DNA of 64,000 bases from JAFMDF01 sp965222705. GTDB taxonomy: Bacteria; Bacteroidota; Bacteroidia; Chitinophagales; Saprospiraceae. The stretch is taken from the NCBI GenBank assembly GCA_965222705.1, contig CBDCUO010000032.1, positions 124,001 through 188,000 on the forward strand, read 5' to 3'. Each line of letters begins with the position of its first letter. Positions within the stretch are counted from its first letter, which is position 1. A model generated the notes under the pieces. It was given only the letters and a program-made list of their open reading frames with translations. It did not search any database and was not told the DNA's origin. Of this stretch, positions 54,126 through 63,800 are shown one piece after another. The translations under genes and the position numbers were made by a program.

Positions 54126-55034
54126 CTACCTTTCTTGTTCTTTTTCTAGGCGATGCCCAATAAATTGTAATTGCTCTTGCATGTCCTTTAACTGTAGCTG
54201 GAGTCGGTCAATATCGTGATTTAAACTGGGAGCGCCACCTGTTTTACTAGCTTCTACCATTTTTTCCAGTCGTTGCTCATTAGCGACTTCGTCCATACTG
54301 TTCATAATGACCCCGATAAAAAGATTCAAAACGATCATGGTGCCAATTAATACAAAGGAAATAAAGTAAATAGCCGCTCCTGCACCATTGGCAACGGGAG
54401 TAGCACAGTCTTCACTTCCCCATTGTGGATGATCGCATCCGAATATGTTGATGTACATAATATCTGCCCAACCTTCGAGCGTGGTTATTTGGAAAAGAGT
54501 AATCAGGGAAGTTTGTAAATCTGCGAAATGAACGGGGTTGTTTTTGCCGAACATAAAAACGCCCAATACGCCATAAATGTAAAATAATAAAAAGAGCAAA
54601 ACACTTACATAACCCATAGACGGGATGCTTTTGAGCATGGCATCCACCAACATTTTAAGCTGCGGCATAGCTGTGACCAAGCGCAAGACCCGAAGGATTC
54701 TTGCCAATCGAAATACAGCGACAAAACCCGCATTGATATTAGGCAGAAATACAGACATCCAGCAAACGACCACAATCAGAAAGTCAAAAAGATTCCAGGG
54801 GTCTTTAAAATAGTTGAGCGGTTGGTTGCCTTCTGCTGCGATTTTTATAATGGCTTCTACCGTAAAAATTAGTAGAATTAAATAATCTAGTGCATGAAGC
54901 ATCGGCAACCACTCGCGGACTCTATCTCCATACGTTTCAATGCCTACAATCACTCCAGCTAAGAGAATGGAGATAATAACGGTATTTTGAAACCAATTAC
55001 TGTCTACAATTCGGCGGTAAGTATTAGTACTCAT
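54126..55034 (-). CDS. Voltage-gated cation channel with calcium-channel-like filter
   Basis: A 302-residue six-helix channel subunit of the bacterial Nav/Cav type, forming homotetramers. The voltage sensor S4 has four spaced arginines (R109, R112, R115, R118) in FRLARILRVLRLV. The selectivity filter is TLEGWAD (185-191), where sodium channels such as NaChBac have TLESWAS; the EGW-D pattern resembles eukaryotic calcium-channel repeats. A loop of about 25 residues after the filter has two cysteines (C200, C210) that could form a disulfide. The pore helix S6 is FISFVLIGTMIVLNLFIGV, followed by a C-terminal coiled coil (LQLQLKDMQEQLQF). Whether it conducts Ca2+ or Na+ is inferred from the filter only. 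Confidence 0.92.
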   Translation of the reverse strand: MSTNTYRRIVDSNWFQNTVIISILLAGVIVGIETYGDRVREWLPMLHALDYLILLIFTVEAIIKIAAEGNQPLNYFKDPWNLFDFLIVVVCWMSVFLPNINAGFVAVFRLARILRVLRLVTAMPQLKMLVDAMLKSIPSMGYVSVLLFLLFYIYGVLGVFMFGKNNPVHFADLQTSLITLFQITTLEGWADIMYINIFGCDHPQWGSEDCATPVANGAGAAIYFISFVLIGTMIVLNLFIGVIMNSMDEVANEQRLEKMVEASKTGGAPSLNHDIDRLQLQLKDMQEQLQFIGHRLEKEQER

Positions 55035-55170
55035 GGTCTTTGCCTTATGGTTTTACCAATTTTTCCTTTAGCATTGCAAAGAAAGCCAAATTGATATTAA
55101 AACAGAAAGAATATATGCTTCTTTTTCTAGTTTGGCCGAACGCCTTTGTCCAAAGTTTGAAATTCAAGAC

Positions 55171-57450
55171 CTAATTCAGAAGCGGAATTCTCCGTTTAGC
55201 AATAATTTTTTGGTATTTAGGATGGTTGAACAAGCCTTTCAAATCTGGATCACCGTCAAAACGATAAAACATGAATAGTACACCTTTGTCAACGGCCTTT
55301 TCCAGTAAATCGAGTGCAATTTCCCAATTTCCTTCAACAGCCATTGCTTGTGCCATCGCATATTCTGTTGCTCCACGGTCGTAGGGTCTGTTGAGTGCAG
55401 CGAGTCGGTCAAACCATTTTTCTGCATTGGCTTTGTTTTTTAGTTGAAGTTGAATACGAACCATCAAAGAGAGTTGGCTAGGGCTTTGGCTATCTTCTGT
55501 CACAACCTGCTCCAAGGCTCGTGCAGCTTTTTGATATTCTCCTAAGTAATAATAAGACAAAGCTACTTCAAGTTCATTTTCCTTTGTTTCCACACTATTA
55601 AGGAATTTTTTCAGGAACTTGCCTTTATCTAATTCTTCCTCATTTGTTTTCAATCGCCAGGACTGAATAGCTTCCTTGAGTACAGTTGCAAAATGTCTAT
55701 CCACGTATTCCTTTTGCTCAGTAGCTTTAAGAAATTCAACCAATTCTTCTTGTCGGTCGGGAAGGGATGCCAAAATGAATGCTTTCACCTGGTCAGCTCT
55801 TGCACTGGGGAATTTACTGGAATTATTATCAAAAACGGCTAAAGCTTTTTCTATTTCTCCACTTCGCCAATAGGCATCTGCTAGGTATCGCAAACGCCAG
55901 GAATAAACATACAATTTATCATAGGGAATCAAAGAGTCTGGAGTTTCTGTAAAATTCTGAACTGCCAGCTCTGGCATATTTAATTTGTTTAAAGGAGCAT
56001 AAGAAGCTAAATAATTTGTTATAATATCTTTTTTATCCATATTGAAAAGCTCCAAATAGGTTTTAGCGGATTCTTTTCTTTTACCTTGTAAATCATATCG
56101 AAAATATTGAAGATATTTTTTGTGAAAATCAGAAATACCTTTTTTGCTTTCGAGATCTTTAATAAGTGAGTCCACTTTTGCGTACTCTCCAAAATTAAAA
56201 TGGCTTTGAATCAACATTAGTTTTGCAGAATGAAAATTAGAATCCAACTCAATGGCTTTATGGAATAACTTTACCGTTTTTTTATGATCGATGTAAAAAT
56301 TTTCCCAAGCTTGGAAAAACGCTTCATAAGCTTGGACGCTTGGAATTTCTTTAAATGTTGATGCTTGAAAATTATCTTCCTCCATTTGCCAATAGCCCAA
56401 AATGTAATCAGTCAATTGTTGAACACCTTCTAATGGTTCTTTCACCGGTGAACTAATGGTAGGAAAGTTAACAATAATTTTTCCTGAAATGGCATCTACT
56501 AGTTTCGACTGAATCAGAAGTTCTTCGGCCTTTTGAAAATAATCTCCTTCAATCCAATACCTTGCTCCTGTTTGCCGATAGAAAGAGGATTTTTGTCCGG
56601 GTGTATTTGGAAGGATTCCGGCGTATTGAATATTTTGTTGAACATTATTGGACGTAACGATTTCTTTTATGCCAGTTTGCTGAAACTGATTAGTAATCCA
56701 ATCAGAAGCAATTTTGCCAATAATATCTAGTCTTTCATCCCCTGTATTATTGTCAAAAATGAGAACTGCAATTTTTTTGTTAAGTATATATTTCGATACA
56801 GTGGCTTTTTTATTTTTTACTGTCCAATAAGTAAATCCCGTAATTGCAGCTAGGGCGACAAATAGTAGCCAAAGTTTTTGGAAGTCGGTTTTCTTTTGAA
56901 AAATTTTTAACTTCCCCTTCATCTCCTCCATCTTTGGAATGGGAAACCCCTCATTTGCCAGGGCATATATTGTCATGGCTTCCGCCACATTTTTAAACTC
57001 AAATCGCCCCAAAGGTGCCAATTCGAACTCTGGTTGATTTTTAATCTGATTTCTTAAACTACTGGATAATAAAACGGCTCCCGGAATGCCCATAGACTCT
57101 ACTCGGGAAGCAATATTGACCGCATCTCCAAATACGTTGTTTTCTTTAAAAATGACATCTCCGGCATGTAAGCCAATGCGTACAGGTACCTTTGGTTCGC
57201 TTTGAAAGGCTTCCTGCAACCCTTTGGCACAAGTCATTGCATCCACAGAGCTAGTAAAAATGGCTAGGCAGCCATCGCCATAAAACTGAATAATTCTTCC
57301 TTGATTTTCAGGCACTTGCTTCTCTAATTCACTTTTAAATTTTTGAAGACTGGCGAGGGCTTGTTGTTCGTCCCTTTGCATAAGGGCGGTATAGCCGACG
57401 ATGTCAGCGAAGAGAATGGCGGCTAGTTGGCGTTTTTTAGAAGAAGACAT
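55171..57450 (-). CDS. Class III adenylate/guanylate cyclase with TPR domain
   Basis: A 759-residue membrane protein. Residues 1-180 are a class III cyclase domain: metal-binding D16 in LFADIVGYT and D59 in YGDGCLAIF, and the transition-state residues in GDAVNIASRVES. One membrane helix (about 194-212) follows. Next is a region with KKIAVLIFDNNTGDERLD and a helical TPR-rich half to the end. A cytoplasmic N-terminal cyclase and extracytoplasmic TPRs are implied. This cyclase-helix-TPR order is common in environmental bacteria. ATP versus GTP preference is not resolved. It is a single gene, adjacent to the IS701-like element, which lies upstream of its start. Confidence 0.9.
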   Translation of the reverse strand: MSSSKKRQLAAILFADIVGYTALMQRDEQQALASLQKFKSELEKQVPENQGRIIQFYGDGCLAIFTSSVDAMTCAKGLQEAFQSEPKVPVRIGLHAGDVIFKENNVFGDAVNIASRVESMGIPGAVLLSSSLRNQIKNQPEFELAPLGRFEFKNVAEAMTIYALANEGFPIPKMEEMKGKLKIFQKKTDFQKLWLLFVALAAITGFTYWTVKNKKATVSKYILNKKIAVLIFDNNTGDERLDIIGKIASDWITNQFQQTGIKEIVTSNNVQQNIQYAGILPNTPGQKSSFYRQTGARYWIEGDYFQKAEELLIQSKLVDAISGKIIVNFPTISSPVKEPLEGVQQLTDYILGYWQMEEDNFQASTFKEIPSVQAYEAFFQAWENFYIDHKKTVKLFHKAIELDSNFHSAKLMLIQSHFNFGEYAKVDSLIKDLESKKGISDFHKKYLQYFRYDLQGKRKESAKTYLELFNMDKKDIITNYLASYAPLNKLNMPELAVQNFTETPDSLIPYDKLYVYSWRLRYLADAYWRSGEIEKALAVFDNNSSKFPSARADQVKAFILASLPDRQEELVEFLKATEQKEYVDRHFATVLKEAIQSWRLKTNEEELDKGKFLKKFLNSVETKENELEVALSYYYLGEYQKAARALEQVVTEDSQSPSQLSLMVRIQLQLKNKANAEKWFDRLAALNRPYDRGATEYAMAQAMAVEGNWEIALDLLEKAVDKGVLFMFYRFDGDPDLKGLFNHPKYQKIIAKRRIPLLN

Positions 57451-57540
57451 AATGGCTTCTAATTATAGATAAATGTGTAGTTCTAATTTATGGAACAATT
57501 TACGAAAAATAGCTAATTAATGGAATTTTAAACATACTCT

Positions 57541-58990
57541 TAACTCGACTTTAGCCATTTGAAAATAAAAAGAGAATTCTTAAAGATGAGTAAATTTGAT
57601 TCGCCAAAATCAATAAAAAATGTTTACTCTTCCAAAAGAATTCTTGCAGCAAATATCGGTATTTGCTCCGATATTTAGCCACAAGGTCTTTGAACATGCA
57701 AAATTTTTACTACTAGGTAGTATTTTAGTAGTCGGTCGTCGTACAGTCTGTAGTGCCTTAAGAGCAGTTGGACTTAGTAACGAAAAACGTTTTCATAAAT
57801 ACCATCGAGTCCTAAGTAGAGCCAAGTGGTCGTGCTATAAATCAGCCCATATTTTATTACTTCAACTTGTCAAACATTTTTCCCTATCGTCTGAGCCATT
57901 AATTTTTGGCATAGATGAAACAATAGAAAGAAGACGAGGAAAAGCAATAAAGACAAAAGGCATTTATAGAGACCCAGTGCGATCTTCCAAAAGTCACTTT
58001 GTCAAGTGTAGCGGTCTAAGATGGATTAGTATGATGCTTCTAACACCCATCAGTTGGGCTAACCGAGTATGGGCATTACCATTTCTGACGGTACTGGCTC
58101 CTTCTGAACGGTACAATGAGCAAAATGGCAAACAGCATAAGAAAATAACCGATTGGGCTCGCCAGATGATGTTGCAACTAAGTCGTTGGTTGCCTAATCG
58201 CTTGATTATCATTGTGGCAGACTCTTCTTATGCGGTCATTGAACTACTAGCAGCTGTGCGTAATCATGTTTGTGTCATCACTCGGTTGCGTCTAGATGCT
58301 GCACTTTATGATTTTGTTCCTCAAAGACCTAAAGGGCGTCCTGGACGAAATCGTAAAAAGGGTCAGCGATTAAAAAATCTAGAACAACTAGCTGATGACC
58401 CAACCACTCAATGGGTAAAACTGACTATTCCTAAATGGTACAATCATGGACAAGTAGAATTATTAATTGCTACAGGAACTGCCATTTGGTATCATTCAGG
58501 AATGAGGCCTTTACCTATTCGATGGGGTTTGATTAAGGACCCTAATGGAGTTATTAAAACAAGTGCCTTATTATGTACTAAATTAGACTTACCTATTCTT
58601 GAGATTATTAACTTCTTTATCCGAAGATGGACGGTTGAAGTCACTTTTGAAGAAGTCAGAACTCATTTAGGAGTAGAAACTCAAAGACAATGGTCTGATA
58701 AAGCAATAGCTAGAACAACTCCAATTTTGATGGCGTTATTTAGCATCATCACCATTATGACCGATAAGCTACACCAACAAAATTTATTAGTAGTAAAAAC
58801 GACAGCATGGTATCAAAAATCACATCCGACTTTTTCGGATGCTATCGCCTCTGTTAGATTGCTAATTTGGCGAAATAATTATTTTTCAATGTCTAGGGAT
58901 AAACCTGACATTCATAAATTAAATCAACATTGGCTTGACCATTTATTTTTTATGGCTACCAGAGCTGCTTAAATGGCTAAAGTCAAGCTA
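57541..58990 (+). mobile_element. IS701-like insertion sequence
   Basis: A 1.45-kb element with 20-bp inverted repeats at 57541-57560 and 58971-58990 that match at 18 positions. One long transposase gene fills it, and the right repeat overlaps its stop codon. The flanking bases TTAA (left) and CTAA (right) resemble the YTAR target of IS701 elements but are not identical, so a target duplication is not shown. It lies between the cyclase and ABC genes without breaking either. Confidence 0.85.
57620..58972 (+). CDS. IS701-like DDE transposase
   Basis: A 450-residue transposase with an RNase H-type DDE core: first Asp in FGIDETIERRRG, second in IIVADSSYAVIE and the Glu in FFIRRWTVEVTFEEVR, followed by HLGVETQRQWSD, the typical C-terminal signature of the IS701/IS4-like group. 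The frame is complete, so the element could be active. It is the only copy in the window. An assignment to the broader IS4 group is the alternative. Confidence 0.9.
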   Translation: MFTLPKEFLQQISVFAPIFSHKVFEHAKFLLLGSILVVGRRTVCSALRAVGLSNEKRFHKYHRVLSRAKWSCYKSAHILLLQLVKHFSLSSEPLIFGIDETIERRRGKAIKTKGIYRDPVRSSKSHFVKCSGLRWISMMLLTPISWANRVWALPFLTVLAPSERYNEQNGKQHKKITDWARQMMLQLSRWLPNRLIIIVADSSYAVIELLAAVRNHVCVITRLRLDAALYDFVPQRPKGRPGRNRKKGQRLKNLEQLADDPTTQWVKLTIPKWYNHGQVELLIATGTAIWYHSGMRPLPIRWGLIKDPNGVIKTSALLCTKLDLPILEIINFFIRRWTVEVTFEEVRTHLGVETQRQWSDKAIARTTPILMALFSIITIMTDKLHQQNLLVVKTTAWYQKSHPTFSDAIASVRLLIWRNNYFSMSRDKPDIHKLNQHWLDHLFFMATRAA

Positions 58991-59065
58991 AACCTCCCTC
59001 TTTGGAGTATTTTATTGCAGTTGATAATTCATGGCGTGACAAGGGTATCTTTTTTGGAGTGTTCC

Positions 59066-60598
59066 TCATTTTAATAATAACCTCTTTTCTACGATCTTCG
59101 GTATTTCGCGCTCATAATGGCTAATAAAAACCAGGGTATGCTGTCTGCTTAAAATTGTATTCAATAATTGCTTGGCGTGTTCGATGGCTTCCAGATCAAA
59201 ACCCTGAAAGGGTTCATCTAGCAAAATTAAGGGTGGGTTTTTGATTAAGGCTCGGATTAGAAGGATGAGCCGTTGTTCGCCGGTAGAAAGGGATTGAAAA
59301 GTCCGCCCTTTTAAATGACCTATACTAAAATATGCCATTAATAGATTTATCAACTCCTGTTCTTTCGCCTTGGGTTTTCTTTTTAAATAAAAATGGTCAA
59401 AAAGTCCGGTAGCGATCGTTTCTTCGGCAGTTAGTTGGTAGCTAAAAAAATAGTGTAATTCAGGAGAAGTGTAACCAATTCGCTTTTTTATATCCCAAAC
59501 GCTTTGCCCCATACCTCTTTTGTGATCGAATAAATAGATTTCGTTAGAATAGGCCTGTGGATGATCCCCAAAAAGGAGAGATAAAAGGGTAGATTTGCCG
59601 GAGCCGTTAGCTCCGATTAAAGCCCATTTTTCGCCGGGCTTTACAGCCCAATTAATCTTATTCAAAACTTCTTTACCATAATAGGCAATATTGATGTTTT
59701 TCAGTTGAAAAATGTACCGCCATTGTTCTAGTTGGTTGGGTGTTTTAAAAAAAGATTGGATGTCAGATAGCAATTTTTTTCTTTCCTGCTTTTTTAATTG
59801 GGCAATTTCTGCTTTGACGGGGGTTGCAAAACGTTTTCCAAAGGGGCTTATTTTTTCTCCTGAAAGGGCTTTTAGGGATGAATAGTTTTTTATTTTTCCA
59901 TTAAAACCAACTTGAAAATTGTCTAAGTGTAGCCGATGGCTGATACACCTGGGCAACATCTCATACTGCCCTGCCAAAATCAGCTGTATCCTTTCTTTTT
60001 CTACCAAATGGTCCAATAGCTGATTAAACTCCCGCCTGCTTCCAGCATCCAATCCCAGGTAAGGATTGTCAATAATTAATAACTTTGGTTTTTGTAGTAT
60101 CGCTTTGGTAATCAATAACTTACGAGCTTGCCCACTACTCAGTTTAATGCGCTCCAGGTCTAGCAGTTCAAAGATGCCTGTCCTTTTTATCAAATCCACC
60201 TGCTCTTTTTGATATTCGCTGTATCCATGTGCTATCAGGTATTCCCAAACGGTCATGGTTCCATCGGCGAATGAGTTAAATCGTTGTTGATAGAAAAATA
60301 CATGGGGGTCAAAGGTTCTAGAATCATCCTTAAAGGAGACCACCTTGATGAATTGTTTTTTTAGCTCATAAAGCGATGGGTTCTTTGGCTGGAGTATTTG
60401 TAAAAAGGGATAATCCAATTTTCCTTTGCTCAGAAAGAATTTGCCAGAAAGTGCTTGAACCAGACTAGTTTTTCCCGATCCGATTTTTCCCGTAATAATC
60501 CAGTTTTCACCTTGCTGAATTGCCCAGTTAAAGTGCTCAAAAAAAGTATGTTGGGCAGAAGAAAAAGAAGCATTTTCAAAGCAAATAAAAGGGATCAT
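59066..60598 (-). CDS. ModF-like twin ABC ATPase
   Basis: A 510-residue soluble protein with two ABC ATPase domains and no membrane segments, resembling ModF/PhrA. Domain 1 has Walker A GKIGSGKT (37-44) and signature LSSGQARKLLI. Its Walker B reads LLIIDNPYLGLD, with N178 in place of the catalytic Glu. Domain 2 is complete, with GANGSGKSTLL, LSTGEQRLILLI and LILLDEPFQGFD. One degenerate site is common in twin ABC proteins and suggests asymmetric hydrolysis. No permease or molybdate genes are near, so the substrate or role is unknown. It is a single gene, divergent from the surface protein at the right edge. Confidence 0.88.
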   Translation of the reverse strand: MIPFICFENASFSSAQHTFFEHFNWAIQQGENWIITGKIGSGKTSLVQALSGKFFLSKGKLDYPFLQILQPKNPSLYELKKQFIKVVSFKDDSRTFDPHVFFYQQRFNSFADGTMTVWEYLIAHGYSEYQKEQVDLIKRTGIFELLDLERIKLSSGQARKLLITKAILQKPKLLIIDNPYLGLDAGSRREFNQLLDHLVEKERIQLILAGQYEMLPRCISHRLHLDNFQVGFNGKIKNYSSLKALSGEKISPFGKRFATPVKAEIAQLKKQERKKLLSDIQSFFKTPNQLEQWRYIFQLKNINIAYYGKEVLNKINWAVKPGEKWALIGANGSGKSTLLSLLFGDHPQAYSNEIYLFDHKRGMGQSVWDIKKRIGYTSPELHYFFSYQLTAEETIATGLFDHFYLKRKPKAKEQELINLLMAYFSIGHLKGRTFQSLSTGEQRLILLIRALIKNPPLILLDEPFQGFDLEAIEHAKQLLNTILSRQHTLVFISHYEREIPKIVEKRLLLK

Positions 60599-60721
60599 AC
60601 TGTTAATGGATTAAAAAAATAGAAAATGTATATTATTAAGCAATTCTTGTATATAATTAAGACCACAATGTATAAAGAAGTGACCTATCTTCACCAAAAG
60701 ATACGATCATTTTGGTAGTGA

Positions 60722-60729
60722 CAAAAATA
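60722..60729 (-). promoter_or_regulatory. Candidate -7 element for the twin ABC ATPase gene
   Basis: The minus strand reads TATTTTTG, a TAnnTTTG match about 124 bp before the ATG at 60598. No -33 element is clear. Confidence 0.3.
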
Positions 60730-60859
60730 TAATATGAACCATTCAGGTTTTACAATTGAGTTTTTTTCCTATAAGTTTTTGACTGATTGAAAAAAGAATT
60801 CAATTTTAAAATGGTCAAATATTTTTTTGAATTACTTAACCATCAACCGAAATTAAGCT

Positions 60860-63800
60860 ATGATAAGACATCTTACCACACCTCTTATTTTGTTTTTTTG
60901 GATGGGCAGTTTTACCCCATGCTTTTCCAATTTCTTTTTCCCTGCAGATACGGTTTTTGCCGATAATTTAAAGCAAGAGCTAAGAGATATGGCGATTGAA
61001 GATGCCTTTGTAGTAAGGGATTTGATTCCTGGACACCACTACTCTTTATTATTCGCGGTATATCAAGAAGCGGGCTGCCTGCCAGATTTGTCAATGGACA
61101 TCAATCATAAACAGGCAAGGGCCACTTCTAGGCAAATATATTTGGAATTTAGAGCAGTAAAAGCTACAGAAACCATTCGCTTTAAAAACCCCTGCAAAGA
61201 TATAGCCCGAATGAACTATTTTGTTTCTTCCCGTTGTGATGATTGCCCCGTAGCAAGCGCCGAACGATCCAAAGCCGTTATTAGCATCAATGAAGGAGTA
61301 GATGCAGATTATTTGGTTAGAGATGTTTTTATTGGAGGGGGTTGTTTTGAAGTAGATAATATTACTTTTAAAGGGCCAGCTATGGCGAGAGGAACTTTTT
61401 CTCAAGGCACAGCTTCCATAGGCATCGAAGAAGGCGTAATTTTAGCGACTGGAGCGGTTAGCAATGCCAAAGGCCCGAATGAAGATACGGGTACGACCAC
61501 TATATTTGGAAGCGGAGGAACTGTTGGTTCAGGAGATTCAGATTTACAAAAATTATTGCCAGGTTCTTCCAGACAAGTGACAGATGTGGCGATTTTAGAA
61601 TTTGATTTTACACCTACGACAGATCATGTTTCTTTTGAATATGCTTTTGCTTCGGAAGAATATTGTGATTATGTAAATTCTGAATATAATGACGTTTTTG
61701 GTTTTTTTATTAGCGGTCCTGGAATCAATGGCTCTAAAAATATCGCACTAATTCCTGGTTCCTCAGACAATGTGGCGATTAATTCGGTTAATTTTACGAA
61801 AAACGACCAATATTATCGCGATAATACTTCTTTTTGGATGGCATTGACGGGGGGCTGTCGTTTTGGAGAATTGTTAAGTGGAGCAGTTGCTAGAGATGAA
61901 ATTGAATACGATGGCTTTACAACGGTGTTGACTGCTGCTGCGGATGTCATTCCTTGTGAAACCTATCATATTAAATTGGCGGTGGGAGATGTTGGAGATC
62001 GGCGATTTGACTCGGCCGTTTTTTTGAAAGCCAATAGTTTTGATTTGGGCGATCCAGCAGTTTTAACGGCTGAAGTTCCCGAAGCTGTTTTTCCCGATAG
62101 TAGCCTGGTCTATGAATCCTGTCAGGAATCTTTTTTTGTATTTAAAAGAACCGATCAGGACAGAAGCCGCCCGTTACAAGTGCCTTTTACACTTTCAGAT
62201 AAAAGCACCGCAACGCCTTATGATGACTATGCCCCAATTTTTTCTCCTATCACGATTCCTGCTGGACAGGATAGCGTTAAAATACCTTTGTTTATTTATA
62301 ATGATAATTTAGATGAAGGCAATGAAACCATTATTTTGGAACTAGAAACGGCTTGTACTTGTGAGGGGATAGAAACGACTCTTATTATTGCAGAACCAGA
62401 AGAATTTGAGGTTAATTTCGGTACGGTATCTACTTGCCCCGGTGGAACGGTTAGCCTCTCTCCAAATATTATAGGCGGCATTGGTGAATTTTCCTACGAA
62501 TGGAGTAATAATGAAACGGAAGCAATTGTGGTAGAAACTTTGGAAGAGCCCAAAACCTTTTCGGTTACTGTCACCGATTTTTGTGGCGTGGTAGCTGAAG
62601 CGACGACGACTGTGAGCATTATGGAACAAACGGCTGCCATTGATGGTGCTGTAAAAGATTGCAATGGAGAAAGAGAAGGAGCAATCGAGGTGAGTTTTAA
62701 TGGTAGTGGCCCTTTTGCCCTCGAATATGCTATTGACGGAATCATACAGCCTGTTATTGAAGATATTACGACCAATCCATTTGTTCTGCCTGAGTCTGAA
62801 GCTGGAACCTATGAAATTATTAAAATGAGGTCCAATGGCTGCGAAGGGGAAGGCGTCGGAACGGCGGATTTTGTTAAGGCTGAACTAACACTAGGGGCGC
62901 AATTTGCTCATCCAAGCTGTTTTGATTCTAAAGATGGTAAAATTGATTTACAGCCAACCGGAACGGGTCAAACTTTTACCTATGATTGGAATAATGGAGC
63001 AAAAGAAGAGGATTTACAAAATTTGGAAGAAGGCGTTTATTCTGTTATTGTGTCAGATGAAGAAGGCTGCCAGACAGAAACGGAGGTGGCACTGATTGCA
63101 CCCGAAACCATGGAGGCTACGATCGAAGCGATCAAAGGAGTAGATTGCTATGACCTAGATGGAGGCGCAATTGACCTAGATGTGAAAGGCGGAACGCCAG
63201 GTTATTCTTACAGTTGGAATGAAGGGATTAGGATAGAAGAGGACCCCAAAAATCTACCGGCAGGTTTTTACGAAGTCGAAGTGGAAGATGCAAATGGCTG
63301 CGTTTTAATTGCCAATGTAGAAATTCCAGCAGATACGACTCAACCACAAGCATTCGCACAGGCCAATGAAGCAATTAGTTGTAGGAATGCGACTGTAAAT
63401 TTAGCAGGAACTGGCACCAGTGTAGGTAAGGATTTTTCTTATTCCTGGACGACAGTGGAAGGAAGTATTTTGTCGGGAGGGACGACCCTTAGCCCAACAG
63501 TGGCTGCTCCCGGTGATTATACTTTAGCTGTGGAAGATGCCTCTAATGGCTGTATCGCCCTATCTAAAGTGACCGTTCAAGCAGATTTGGAAGCACCGGA
63601 ATTAAATAGTACAACACCAAATGAATTGAATTGTGCAATAGAAGAACTACAAATAGCTGCCCAAATTATCAATGACTTAGCTGATATTGCTATAGACTGG
63701 ACCACTAGCAATGGCAATATTTTGTCGGGTGCAAACACCTTAGCCCCCTCTGTTGATGCCCCTGGAATATATAGGCTGGAGGCGACCAATAATGCAAATG

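Noticed and set aside
57536..58995. Target-site duplication for the IS701-like element
   Set aside because: TTAA on the left and CTAA on the right are not identical, and longer matches are absent.
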